From Meridianimarinicoccus aquatilis (GTDB lineage: Bacteria; Pseudomonadota; Alphaproteobacteria; Rhodobacterales; Rhodobacteraceae), in assembly GCF_004358675.1 (NCBI RefSeq), contig NZ_SMZO01000024.1, forward strand, positions 1-59,063: a DNA stretch of 59,063 bases. The letters run 5' to 3'. The translations under genes and the position numbers were made by a program. Below the pieces are notes generated by a model. It was not told where the DNA came from. It made no database searches and worked only from the letters and a program-made list of their open reading frames with translations. Every line of letters starts with the position of its first letter. Position 1 is the stretch's first letter. Shown here piece by piece: positions 51,890 to 59,063 of the stretch.

Positions 51890-52111
51890 TGCGTTTTCTC
51901 AGGTCTTTTTGCTGCACCCAACCAAAACCGACAGCTTTCAGCCCACGCGCGCTGAACCGGGCGAGCTTGAATTCCCAGTCAGGCAACTCTTTCGATCCAG
52001 TTCTGCGTTGGTTCGAATTCGGGTACTTTTCTAAGGTTGCGCGCATGTGCGCAAACGCGCTCCGACCTCATTTGTTCCACATATAAACAAAGTTTAATTG
52101 CGGCTTTTGCG

Positions 52112-52136
52112 GGAACTTCCGATCTACCAGTCGGTT
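52112..52136 (+). promoter_or_regulatory. EcfG-like promoter of the envelope small-protein operon
   Basis: GGAAC (52112-52116), 16-base spacer and GGTT (52133-52136), one base off consensus, 42 bp before a small ORF with a strong Shine-Dalgarno. Confidence 0.55.
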
Positions 52137-52178
52137 GGTTTTGCGACTGCCATTAGGGCAGAGCACCAGGAGAAAAAG

Positions 52179-52274
52179 ATGCCTAAGCACCATTTCACAG
52201 CAACCGTGAACACCGTGCTTTGCCCTCTGGGCGGCATCCACAATCTTGGTCTGCAAGAGATCCGGCGCGCCTGA
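52179..52274 (+). CDS. Possible small ORF, 31 residues
   Basis: ATG preceded by AGGAG at ideal spacing and 42 bp behind an EcfG-like promoter. It encodes a 31-residue peptide starting MPKHHFTATVNTVLCPLG and ending QEIRRA; no motif or membrane segment is recognised. It may be a stress-induced small protein or a leader peptide. Codon evidence is too short to be firm. Confidence 0.4.
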   Translation: MPKHHFTATVNTVLCPLGGIHNLGLQEIRRA

Positions 52275-52352
52275 GATGGGCCACGATCTGAACACCAATC
52301 AAGCGTGCCACCCTCCGGCGGCGCGCATGAAAATCCAGAAGGTAGCGTCACT

Positions 52353-52421
52353 ATGCACACAATCTTCTACATCATCGGCGTCACCGTCATCGCAATTGTC
52401 ATCATCAGCATTTTAAAGTGA
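52353..52421 (+). CDS. Small single-helix membrane peptide, 22 residues
   Basis: ATG with GAAGG upstream, encoding MHTIFYIIGVTVIAIVIIS plus ILK: one membrane helix and almost nothing else. It ends ten bases before the next gene, and lies behind the EcfG-like promoter at 52112-52136. Function unknown; similar tiny stress-membrane peptides are known in bacteria. Confidence 0.55.
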   Translation: MHTIFYIIGVTVIAIVIISILK

Positions 52422-52431
52422 GGTGCTCAAC

Positions 52432-52713
52432 ATGCCACGAAACACTCGTATCCCACCGGCGCTTGGTGAAGAGCAATTCCACCAAGCTATGGAGTCCTTT
52501 AGCGACGTGTTGGTAGCTATGGGCGAAGACCTGAAAACCCGCGACAACGGTCAAATCCTGGGGGATTTGGCCACCTATGCGCGCAGCAATCCGGTCAGCT
52601 TTCTCGCGGGCAGCGCAGCCATCGGCTTTGCCGCGATGCGGTTTGCACCTGCCGGGTCCGCGACAGCCAATGCGCATCTGAAAACTGCAATCCAACGCGC
52701 TGGAGAAGAGTGA
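52432..52713 (+). CDS. Small envelope-associated protein (DUF883/YqjD-like)
   Basis: A 93-residue protein with a hydrophilic N-terminal half (FHQAMESFSDVLVAMGEDLK) and one weak C-terminal membrane segment NPVSFLAGSAAIGFAAMRFA. The NPxxFLAGSAAIGF motif is shared with the protein encoded at 53120-54196 (NPAALIAAGAGIALVAFG). GAGG before ATGCCACG marks the start. First of three coupled genes; the last base of its stop is the first base of the next ATG. Confidence 0.75.
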   Translation: MPRNTRIPPALGEEQFHQAMESFSDVLVAMGEDLKTRDNGQILGDLATYARSNPVSFLAGSAAIGFAAMRFAPAGSATANAHLKTAIQRAGEE

Positions 52714-53123
52714 TGACCAGCCAGCCAGACAACGACACCGCGTCCAACGCTGGCACTGGCAGTCTGATAAACACTGCGCTGGCACAGGTGGCAGGCCTGT
52801 TTCGGAACGAAATTGACTTGGCACGTGCCGAAACCGAACAGACACTGCGCCGCGCCGCAGCCGGCATTGCACTGATCGTGACGGGTGCGCTGATCGCGCT
52901 GGCCGCGTTGAACGTGCTGGCCGCGGCGCTTGTCGACGCCATCGCGGAACTGGGGCTAGAGCCCGCTTGGGCAGCCCTGATCGTGGGTATCAGCCTTGCC
53001 GCGACCGCGCTTGGATTGACCCTTGCCGGTGCCAAGGCGCTGAACCCATCCAACCTGAAACCGACTCGTGCGTTGAAACAACACCACGAAGATCGCCAAG
53101 CTTTGAAGGAGGCCCTGAAATGA
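52713..53123 (+). CDS. Phage holin-family/DUF1469-type membrane protein
   Basis: A 136-residue protein: cytosolic N-terminus with an amphipathic helix (VAGLFRNEIDLARAETEQTL), then two membrane segments (about 50-75 and 83-107), then a basic tail. This is the putative Actinobacterial Holin-X/DUF1469 pattern, despite the name a stress envelope protein in proteobacteria. The ATG shares one base with the previous stop, and its own stop overlaps the next ATG by four bases. YqjD-YqjE-YqjK of E. coli is a similar trio. Confidence 0.8.
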   Translation: MTSQPDNDTASNAGTGSLINTALAQVAGLFRNEIDLARAETEQTLRRAAAGIALIVTGALIALAALNVLAAALVDAIAELGLEPAWAALIVGISLAATALGLTLAGAKALNPSNLKPTRALKQHHEDRQALKEALK

Positions 53124-54196
53124 AACATGAAGATCGCACTCCCACCCAAATCGAAAAAGACATCGAAGCTGACCGCAATGCGCTTGCAAGCACGCTGGAT
53201 GCTTTGACTGATCGCGTCTCGCTGGACAGTTGGCTGACGGATATGTCCGGCGCGCTGCAAAGCAATGGGTCCGAACTCGCCACCAAACTGCGCCGCTCGG
53301 CACAAGACAACCCAGCGGCGCTGATCGCCGCCGGCGCCGGAATTGCATTGGTCGCTTTCGGGGCCAGCCGCCTGTTACAAGGCTCGTCCGACAGCTTGGC
53401 TGAAACTGCCAACGACGCCCCGACCGACCTGCTGCGCTTTGACGACGACGGGAACGCGCTCTATCGCGGGGCAGGAACCGACGCAGCAGAGAGCGTCATG
53501 GGTGAGCCGCTGACGCCAGAATTTGACGCCCGCGTTTCGCGCGCGGTCAAAGCCAACCACGAAGCCGCCGCACTGCGGTCGCAAGACCCGTGGAACACCT
53601 TGGGCGATTCTGAGGCCGGTAGCGATGAATCCACCGAAAGCATCAGGAACCGAGTCACCGCCAAGGCAAGCACATTGCGTGCCAGCGTTCAGGACGGTCT
53701 CCACGACATGTCGCAAGAGGCGCAGAGCCGTATCATGCGCCTGAGGCTTCAAGCGGCCGAAGCTCAACGGCAGATCGAAAGTAAATCCGCCGATCTGTCA
53801 AAAACTGCGGCGTCATCGTTTCAAAAGCACCCGCTCGCCTATGGTGCCGGGGCGCTGGCAATCGGCGCTGCCGCAGCCACGCTGTTGCCGCGCAGCACAG
53901 ATGAAACGCGCCAGATCGCAGAAATGCGCGACCGCCTGATGGCAGAAGCGCGGCGCACTTATGATGACGAGCGCCGCAAGGTCGAGGCCGCCGCCCGTGC
54001 CGCAGTCGCCGAAGGCAAGAAACAAGTCCGCGCCGCTGCACATGCCGCGCTTGACGGCACGCCCGGCGCTGCACCAAAGGCCAAAGACGGTGCCAAGAAG
54101 ATGCGCTCTGCCGCAAAAGCCGCCTATGGCGCGACCCCAGAGAACGGGACTTCCACCGGGGCGACGGGCGATCCGCTGGCACCAAAAGCGTCCTGA
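53120..54196 (+). CDS. DUF3618-containing membrane-associated protein
   Basis: A 358-residue protein. The N-terminal DUF3618 region IEKDIEADRNALASTLDALT leads into a first membrane segment (about 71-87). A long polar, helix-rich middle is followed by a second hydrophobic stretch (about 236-256) and a basic, Ala-rich C-terminus (ARAAVAEGKKQVRAAAHAAL). AAGGAGG precedes the ATG. Likely anchors or reinforces the envelope under stress; function not established. It closes the operon, with a possible terminator 40 bp on. Confidence 0.75.
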   Translation: MKHEDRTPTQIEKDIEADRNALASTLDALTDRVSLDSWLTDMSGALQSNGSELATKLRRSAQDNPAALIAAGAGIALVAFGASRLLQGSSDSLAETANDAPTDLLRFDDDGNALYRGAGTDAAESVMGEPLTPEFDARVSRAVKANHEAAALRSQDPWNTLGDSEAGSDESTESIRNRVTAKASTLRASVQDGLHDMSQEAQSRIMRLRLQAAEAQRQIESKSADLSKTAASSFQKHPLAYGAGALAIGAAAATLLPRSTDETRQIAEMRDRLMAEARRTYDDERRKVEAAARAAVAEGKKQVRAAAHAALDGTPGAAPKAKDGAKKMRSAAKAAYGATPENGTSTGATGDPLAPKAS

Positions 54197-54235
54197 CAGA
54201 CACCCGCTCTCTCCGCAGAGCTATAAAATTTCGAC

Positions 54236-54269
54236 GGCTGTTCCTAACCTTAGAAGGCTTGGAGCAGCC
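54236..54269 (+). terminator. Possible terminator after the DUF3618 gene
   Basis: GGCTGTTCC pairs with GGAGCAGCC (one G-U pair) around a 16-base loop, followed by GCTTTCTTGTT. The 281-bp gap up to the imelysin gene holds nothing else I recognise; no clear Fur, Irr or RirA box was found by eye. Confidence 0.4.
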
Positions 54270-54477
54270 GCTTTCTTGTTGTCACCCCCCGTCCCGGCTT
54301 CGCTAAAACAGCGCGCGCATTCACAACTGTCATCTCCCCCTTGCGCTTCTTGATGTTTTTTGTCAGGTATTGCGCAGCCAAGGCGGCACATGACCCCAAA
54401 GCCAGAAAATAGCGCACTGCGCATGATGCACGAACAAGGCCCCGACCACGCGGTGGGGTCACAAGGAAGCTTGTCCA

Positions 54478-55740
54478 ATGAAACTACTCGTCCCCACCGC
54501 GCTCTGTGCGGCGATCGCCCTCCCGGCCATGGCCGTCGAAGACCGTGACGTTCTGACCACTTATGCCGACATCGCCGCGGCATCCTATGGCGACAGCCTG
54601 ACCACCGCAGAGCGACTTCAGGCTGCGGTCGCCAATCTTGTCGCCGCCCCCTCTGCCGAAGCATTGCAAGCGGCGCGCACCGCATGGCTTGCATCCCGCG
54701 TGCCCTATCAGCAGACCGAAGCGTTCCGTTTCGGAAACCCCATTGTCGATGACTGGGAAGGGCGCGTGAACGCATGGCCGTTGGACGAAGGCTTGATCGA
54801 CTATGTCGTCGCCGCCGGGTCGGCCCCGCTGGAACCCACCGACGATAACGCCCTGGCAAACCTGAACGTCGTCGCCAATGAAACGGTGACCATCTCGGGT
54901 CAGGAAATCGACGTCGCCGAGATCACCCCTGCCCTGCTGCAAGACACCCTGCACGAAGCGGACGGCGCCGAAGCCAATGTCGCAACGGGCTATCACGCCA
55001 TTGAATTTCTACTTTGGGGCCAAGATATTGGCGCCTATGACGCCACAACGGGCCAGCGCCCCTGGACTGATTTTGCCACGGGCGACGCGTGCACCAACGG
55101 CAATTGCGACCGCCGAGCAGAATACCTGACCGCCGCAACCGACCTTCTCGTTGCCGACCTGAGCGAAATGGCAACGGCATGGGCCGACGGCGGCGAAGCC
55201 CGTCAGGCCGTGCTGGACGATGAAGACGGCATCAACCGCATCCTGACCGGAATGGGCAGCCTGTCCTATGGCGAACAAGCGGGCGAACGCATGCAGCTTG
55301 GCTTGTTGCTGAACGATCCCGAAGAGGAACACTCCTGTTTCTCGGACAACACCCATAACGACCATTTCTATGACGCGCTTGGCATCCGAAACGTGTTCAA
55401 TGGCCAGTATGTCGGCATCGACGGCACCGTGACATCAGGGGCCAGCCTGCGCGACTTGTTGGCTGAAAAGGATGCGGGCGTTGCAGACGCGCTCGCCGCC
55501 GCGCTTGACGCAACGCAAATGGAAATGATGGAAATGAAAGTCGCCGCCGAAGCGGGCATGCACTACGACATGATGCTCAACCCGGCCAACGAAGTCGGCG
55601 GAGCATTGGTGCAATCCGCCATCGACGGTCTTATTGCGCAAACGCGCGAAATCGAACGGGCCGTCGCGGCCCTTGGGCGCAACCAGATTGCCTTTGAAGG
55701 CTCCGACAGCCTTGACGATCCGGACGCGGTGTTCAAATAA
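54478..55740 (+). CDS. Imelysin-family protein (M75, IrpA-like)
   Basis: A 420-residue periplasmic protein. Signal peptide MKLLVPTALCAAIALPAMA; AAGGA precedes the ATG. The imelysin hallmark GYHAIEFLLWGQD (GxHxxE) lies near residue 175, and two four-helix bundle halves are expected. Members are iron-regulated and thought to bind metal or a metal complex; true protease activity is doubtful. It starts a four-gene set with DUF1111, a second imelysin and DUF1513 proteins. Confidence 0.88.
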   Translation: MKLLVPTALCAAIALPAMAVEDRDVLTTYADIAAASYGDSLTTAERLQAAVANLVAAPSAEALQAARTAWLASRVPYQQTEAFRFGNPIVDDWEGRVNAWPLDEGLIDYVVAAGSAPLEPTDDNALANLNVVANETVTISGQEIDVAEITPALLQDTLHEADGAEANVATGYHAIEFLLWGQDIGAYDATTGQRPWTDFATGDACTNGNCDRRAEYLTAATDLLVADLSEMATAWADGGEARQAVLDDEDGINRILTGMGSLSYGEQAGERMQLGLLLNDPEEEHSCFSDNTHNDHFYDALGIRNVFNGQYVGIDGTVTSGASLRDLLAEKDAGVADALAAALDATQMEMMEMKVAAEAGMHYDMMLNPANEVGGALVQSAIDGLIAQTREIERAVAALGRNQIAFEGSDSLDDPDAVFK

Positions 55741-55807
55741 GCCAGCCGCTTAGGCATACAACATCTGAACGGGGCGGTTCCGCCGCCCCATTACTCGAAA
55801 GCACATC

Positions 55808-57352
55808 ATGACCATCGCCCGCACAGCCAGCCTAAGCCCGCTGCTCTTGACAGCTTTGATGGCAGGCACCGCAGCGGCACAGACACTTGCCCTGTCCGAT
55901 CCGCACTTGAACATTGTGCCGCGCAGCTCGGTCGAAGCAGCCCGAATTGCGTCCGTGACAGCCCCTGCCAGCCAGTTCACCGAAGCTGAACGGTTTGAAA
56001 CCAACCAAGGGGGTGCCGGCACAGTCAGGCGGCGCAACGATGCGCAGGCCTTCAGCCTTCCAAAATCCAACCTCAGCTTTGCACAGCAAGGGCAATTCGC
56101 TGTTGGAAACGGAATCTTTGAAAGGCTTTGGGTGACCGCCCCTGCATCCACCATCGCGTCAGACGGCCTTGGGCCTCTGTTCAACAGTCGGGCTTGCCAG
56201 GACTGCCATATCAAAGACGGGCGCGGCCATGCCCCGGACGGGCCAAACGACTCTGCCGGCTCTCTTGTTGTGCGGCTTGGGATTCCTGTTTCGGTCGAGG
56301 CCCCATCGCTGGATGCCCTGCGCACCTATGTCAGCGCCACGCCGGACCCTGTGTACGGGCGGCAATTCGCTGACAATGCTGTGCCCGGCAAAATCCGCGA
56401 AGGACGCATTTCCGTCACATGGGTCGATACAGAAACCGTGGACCTGCCGGGCGGCGAAACCGTTACCTTGCGCAAACCCGACTGGACATTGACAGACCTT
56501 GGTTATGGCCCGCTGCATCAAGACACGCAGATCAGCCCGCGCGTCGCTCCCCAGATGATCGGTCTTGGCCTGATCGAAGCGATCCCGGCCGCAGACATTC
56601 TTGCCCATGCCGACCCCGATGATGCCAATGGCGATGGCATTTCGGGCCGTGCCAATGTGGTTTGGTCACCCGAATTCGGGACCGAGATGCTGGGTCGCTT
56701 TGGCGTGCGCGCAACCGCGCCAACCCTGCGCCATCAATCAGCCGACGCATTCAATGCCGACATTGGCATTTCGTCGCCCCTGCAGACCAACCCCGCAGGC
56801 GATTGCACCGATGCTCAACCTGCTTGCAACGCCGGTCCTCATGGCAGTGATGCAGAGCAAGGCGGGCATGAAGTTTCGCAAGAAAGCCTTGACCGGGTGA
56901 CATTCTACACCCGCAACCTTGGCGTCCCGGCCCGTGCCGATGTGAGTGACCCGCAAGTTTTGCGCGGCAAGGAAGTGTTCCACACCGCTCAGTGTACTGC
57001 CTGCCACATGCCGAAATTTGTCACCCACCGTCTGAAGGACCGCCCCGAGGACAGCTTTCAGTTGATCTGGCCCTATTCCGACTTTTTGCTGCACGACATG
57101 GGGCCGGGTCTTGCTGACGGCCTTCCCGCAGGTCTTGCGACTGGGGCCGAATGGCGCACTGCACCTCTGTGGGGCACTGGCCTGACCGAAGCTGTGGCGG
57201 GACACCGTCAATTCCTGCATGATGGTCGAGCACGCTCGCAAACCGAGGCGATCCTTTGGCATGGCGGTGAAGCCGCTACCGCGCGCAACCACTTTGCCAA
57301 TCTGACCGCCGAAGACCGCGCTGCGTTGATCGCCTTTCTGGAGTCGCTTTAA
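55808..57352 (+). CDS. Di-haem oxidoreductase-like protein (DUF1111)
   Basis: A 514-residue periplasmic protein with a signal peptide ending near AGTAAAQ. Two c-type haem motifs are seen: CQDCH at residues 130-134 and CTACH at 396-400. The first lies in a long N-terminal domain resembling the DUF1111 thiol-oxidoreductase-like family, which is related to MauG/CcpA di-haem peroxidases. It lies between two imelysin genes, and its stop overlaps the next ATG by one base. A role in periplasmic iron redox chemistry is inferred from context. Confidence 0.87.
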   Translation: MTIARTASLSPLLLTALMAGTAAAQTLALSDPHLNIVPRSSVEAARIASVTAPASQFTEAERFETNQGGAGTVRRRNDAQAFSLPKSNLSFAQQGQFAVGNGIFERLWVTAPASTIASDGLGPLFNSRACQDCHIKDGRGHAPDGPNDSAGSLVVRLGIPVSVEAPSLDALRTYVSATPDPVYGRQFADNAVPGKIREGRISVTWVDTETVDLPGGETVTLRKPDWTLTDLGYGPLHQDTQISPRVAPQMIGLGLIEAIPAADILAHADPDDANGDGISGRANVVWSPEFGTEMLGRFGVRATAPTLRHQSADAFNADIGISSPLQTNPAGDCTDAQPACNAGPHGSDAEQGGHEVSQESLDRVTFYTRNLGVPARADVSDPQVLRGKEVFHTAQCTACHMPKFVTHRLKDRPEDSFQLIWPYSDFLLHDMGPGLADGLPAGLATGAEWRTAPLWGTGLTEAVAGHRQFLHDGRARSQTEAILWHGGEAATARNHFANLTAEDRAALIAFLESL

Positions 57353-58305
57353 TGCCCCGTCTCACCCTGACCGCCATTTGCGCCATTTGCGCCCTGCCCG
57401 CCCTTGCGGATGTTGACACCGCTCTGGACGATCACATCCTTCCGGGCATGGACCGGCTTGCCGCCGCAACGGCAACCCTTGCTGACACGTCGTGCGATCC
57501 TGCAGCCCTGCGCAGCGCCTTCGCGGACGCGGCGCTCGCTTGGGCCGCCGTGTCCCATCTCACGCTTGGTCCTGCCGAAGAAAATGGCCGCGCCCGGGCG
57601 ATCCTGTTCTGGCCAGATGATCGCGATGCCACCGCGCGCGGTTTGCGCCTGTTGCGAGAACAGGGCGCGGACGCCTGGACGCCCGAGGCTTTGACTCGCG
57701 CCTCAATCGCGGCCAGAGGCCTCGGCGCATTGGAGCGCCAGATCACCGAGGCAGATGCCAAGCCCTGCGCCATGACGCTCGCGCTGGCCGATGACCTTGC
57801 AGCCACAGCCGCCGCGATCCGCGATGGTTGGCAAAACGGCTTTGCCGACCTGATGCGTACGCCGGGCACCCCCGGAAACACCCGTTTTCTGACCGAAGAC
57901 GAAGCCGCCGCCGCGCTTTTCACCGCGCTTCTCAGCGGCCTTGAATACACCGCCGACGCACGGCTTGGCGTACCGCTTGGCACGTTTGACAAACCCCAGC
58001 CCAGACGCGCGGAACTGCGCCGTTCTGATCTGAGCGTGCCAATGGTCATCGCCGCTCTGACCTCTCAGCGCCAACTCGCGGCATCCCTTGCCGATGCGCC
58101 CCGTACCCTGGCCGCACTCGACAGCGCGATCCGCACAGCACACGCGTTGGAAGATACCTCCTTCGCAGGCGTCGCCGACGTGCAGGGGCGCTTCCGGGTT
58201 GAATCGCTGCAAAACGCGATCCGATCCGCACGCACCACAGCCCAAGAAGAACTGGGCGCTGCACTTGGCGTGCCGGCAGGCTTCAATTCGGCGGATGGCG
58301 ATTGA
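57352..58305 (+). CDS. Imelysin-like protein, second copy lacking the GxHxxE motif
   Basis: A 317-residue periplasmic protein with signal peptide MPRLTLTAICAICALPALA. It has the helical imelysin layout but is 100 residues shorter than the first copy. Where the GxHxxE would lie it reads ALLSGLEYTADARLG, so the His is gone and only the Glu remains. It overlaps the DUF1111 stop and the DUF1513 start by one base each, so the genes are coupled. It may be a partner subunit rather than a metal binder. Confidence 0.8.
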   Translation: MPRLTLTAICAICALPALADVDTALDDHILPGMDRLAAATATLADTSCDPAALRSAFADAALAWAAVSHLTLGPAEENGRARAILFWPDDRDATARGLRLLREQGADAWTPEALTRASIAARGLGALERQITEADAKPCAMTLALADDLAATAAAIRDGWQNGFADLMRTPGTPGNTRFLTEDEAAAALFTALLSGLEYTADARLGVPLGTFDKPQPRRAELRRSDLSVPMVIAALTSQRQLAASLADAPRTLAALDSAIRTAHALEDTSFAGVADVQGRFRVESLQNAIRSARTTAQEELGAALGVPAGFNSADGD

Positions 58306-59063
58306 TGCTGACCCGGCGCACCTTCCTCGCCAGTTCGGGCGCAGCGTCGCTTTTGGCCGTACCGGGCTGGGCAGTTGTGGGAACCCCCGCCTTTCTGGCC
58401 GCAGCACGCAAAACCACGGGTAAATACGCCCTTTTCGGGCTGGACAGCACCGGGCAAATCACGTTCCGCGTGCCCCTTCCCGACCGGGGCCACGCCGCTG
58501 CCGTCCATCCCGAGCGCGCCGTTGCTGTCGCCTTCGCCCGGCGACCGGGTACCTTTGCGCTGGTGCTGGACTGCACCACAGGGGCCGTCATCTCGCGGCT
58601 CACAGCCCCTGAAGGGCGACACTTTTATGGGCATGGGGCCTTCATAGATGGCGGGCGTGTACTTGTCACAACGGAAAACGACTATGCCAGCGGCGCCGGG
58701 CGCATCGGCCTGTGGGACGCGGAAGACGGCTTCACCCGCATGGGCGAAGTCGCATCAGGCGGCATTGGCCCCCACGAAGTGATCCGCTTGCCCAATGGCG
58801 GACTTGCCGTGGCCAATGGGGGGCTGCGCACTCACCCCGCGACAGGGCGTGAGAAGCTTAACATACCAACAATGCAGCCAAATCTAGCGTATCTCGATGA
58901 CCTGCGCGTAACCGAAACAGTGGAACTGGACGACCCCAAACTGTCGATCCGCCATATTGCGGCCCGCGCCGATGGCGCCGTCGCAATGGGCCTGCAATCG
59001 CAGCGCGACCCAGACAGCCGCGTTGCCATGCTCGCCATCCACACGCGCGGGACACCCGTGCAA
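58305..59063 (+). CDS. DUF1513 protein, partial (runs off right edge)
   Basis: The first 253 codons of a beta-propeller-like periplasmic protein. A Tat signal TRRTFLASSGAAS opens it, followed by WD40-like blade strands with repeated GR(IV)xLWD and GGIGPHEVIRLPNGGLAVAN segments, the DUF1513 signature. Its ATG shares a base with the preceding stop. DUF1513 genes commonly travel with imelysin genes in iron-regulated loci. Confidence 0.85.
   Translation, partial: MLTRRTFLASSGAASLLAVPGWAVVGTPAFLAAARKTTGKYALFGLDSTGQITFRVPLPDRGHAAAVHPERAVAVAFARRPGTFALVLDCTTGAVISRLTAPEGRHFYGHGAFIDGGRVLVTTENDYASGAGRIGLWDAEDGFTRMGEVASGGIGPHEVIRLPNGGLAVANGGLRTHPATGREKLNIPTMQPNLAYLDDLRVTETVELDDPKLSIRHIAARADGAVAMGLQSQRDPDSRVAMLAIHTRGTPVQ

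Larger units (their letters stand above)
51809..52178. other. Divergent gene-less stretch with two EcfG-like promoters
   Basis: About 370 bp between the leftward DUF1328 gene and the rightward small-protein run. It contains EcfG-like elements for each side (51865-51889 minus and 52112-52136 plus). A 63-codon minus ORF at 51855-52046 overlaps the first element and has no motif; I do not call it. Confidence 0.5.

Noticed and set aside
51855-52046. Minus-strand 63-codon frame
   Set aside because: It would cover the EcfG-like promoter of the DUF1328 gene and shows no motif.
1-59063. CRISPR array, tRNA, rRNA, prophage
   Set aside because: No regularly spaced repeats, tRNA-like cloverleaf or rRNA segments were noticed, and the holin-named DUF1469 protein belongs to a stress envelope operon rather than a phage.

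Overview
The window looks like a chromosomal segment of a marine alphaproteobacterium, most likely Rhodobacteraceae (Roseobacter group). The reasons are a PhyR-NepR-EcfG general stress module (restricted to Alphaproteobacteria), roseobacter-like gene content (alginate and inositol use, Urt-type amide uptake, imelysin/DUF1513 iron locus) and a G+C content that looks to be in the high fifties. No rRNA, tRNA or CRISPR array was seen. Genus cannot be fixed from the sequence alone.

Layout. (1) 1-4168, minus: 5' part of a large megasynthase with two nitronate-monooxygenase-like domains, a ketosynthase and the start of an acyltransferase; it runs off the left edge. (2) 4612-17320: an alginate/uronate module. 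The minus operon encodes an ABC transporter (ATPase, two permeases, calcium-site binding protein), a PL15 oligoalginate lyase, a DEH-reductase-like SDR, KdgF and KDG kinase. A divergent GntR/FCD regulator, a MATE exporter and a mannonate dehydratase follow. Lyase, KdgF and SDR on one side and mannonate dehydratase on the other both deliver 2-keto-3-deoxygluconate (KDG) to the kinase. (3) 17861-20601: an intact IS21-family element with 5-bp target duplication and multiple terminal repeats. (4) 20686-22781: class III aminotransferase plus BKACE (DUF849) enzyme. (5) 23101-36284: myo-inositol module with ABC transporter, LacI regulator, three Gfo/Idh/MocA dehydrogenases, IolE-like, IolD, IolC, IolB, IolJ-like aldolase. 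Two perfect copies of one 14-bp palindrome mark the regulon. (6) 36338-47415: Urt-type ABC transporter with formamidase FmdA and an FmdB zinc ribbon, divergent from an unusual hybrid kinase whose sensor is a whole NCS1-type permease plus a Cys-rich segment, and its LuxR-type response regulator. (7) 47541-54196: stress region with dps, a HisKA_2 kinase, ecfG, nepR, phyR, a DUF1328 protein and a run of small envelope proteins. Several EcfG-type promoters (GGAAC-N16/17-CGTT) are visible, including two that overlap face to face between nepR and phyR. (8) 54478-59063: imelysin, di-haem DUF1111 protein, second imelysin-like protein and DUF1513 protein (cut by the right edge), a set usually tied to iron acquisition.

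The most striking items are the permease-histidine kinase fusion beside the amide locus, the symmetrical EcfG promoter pair, and the partial NMO-NMO-KS-AT megasynthase. All functions are read from motifs and context by eye; no database search was possible.
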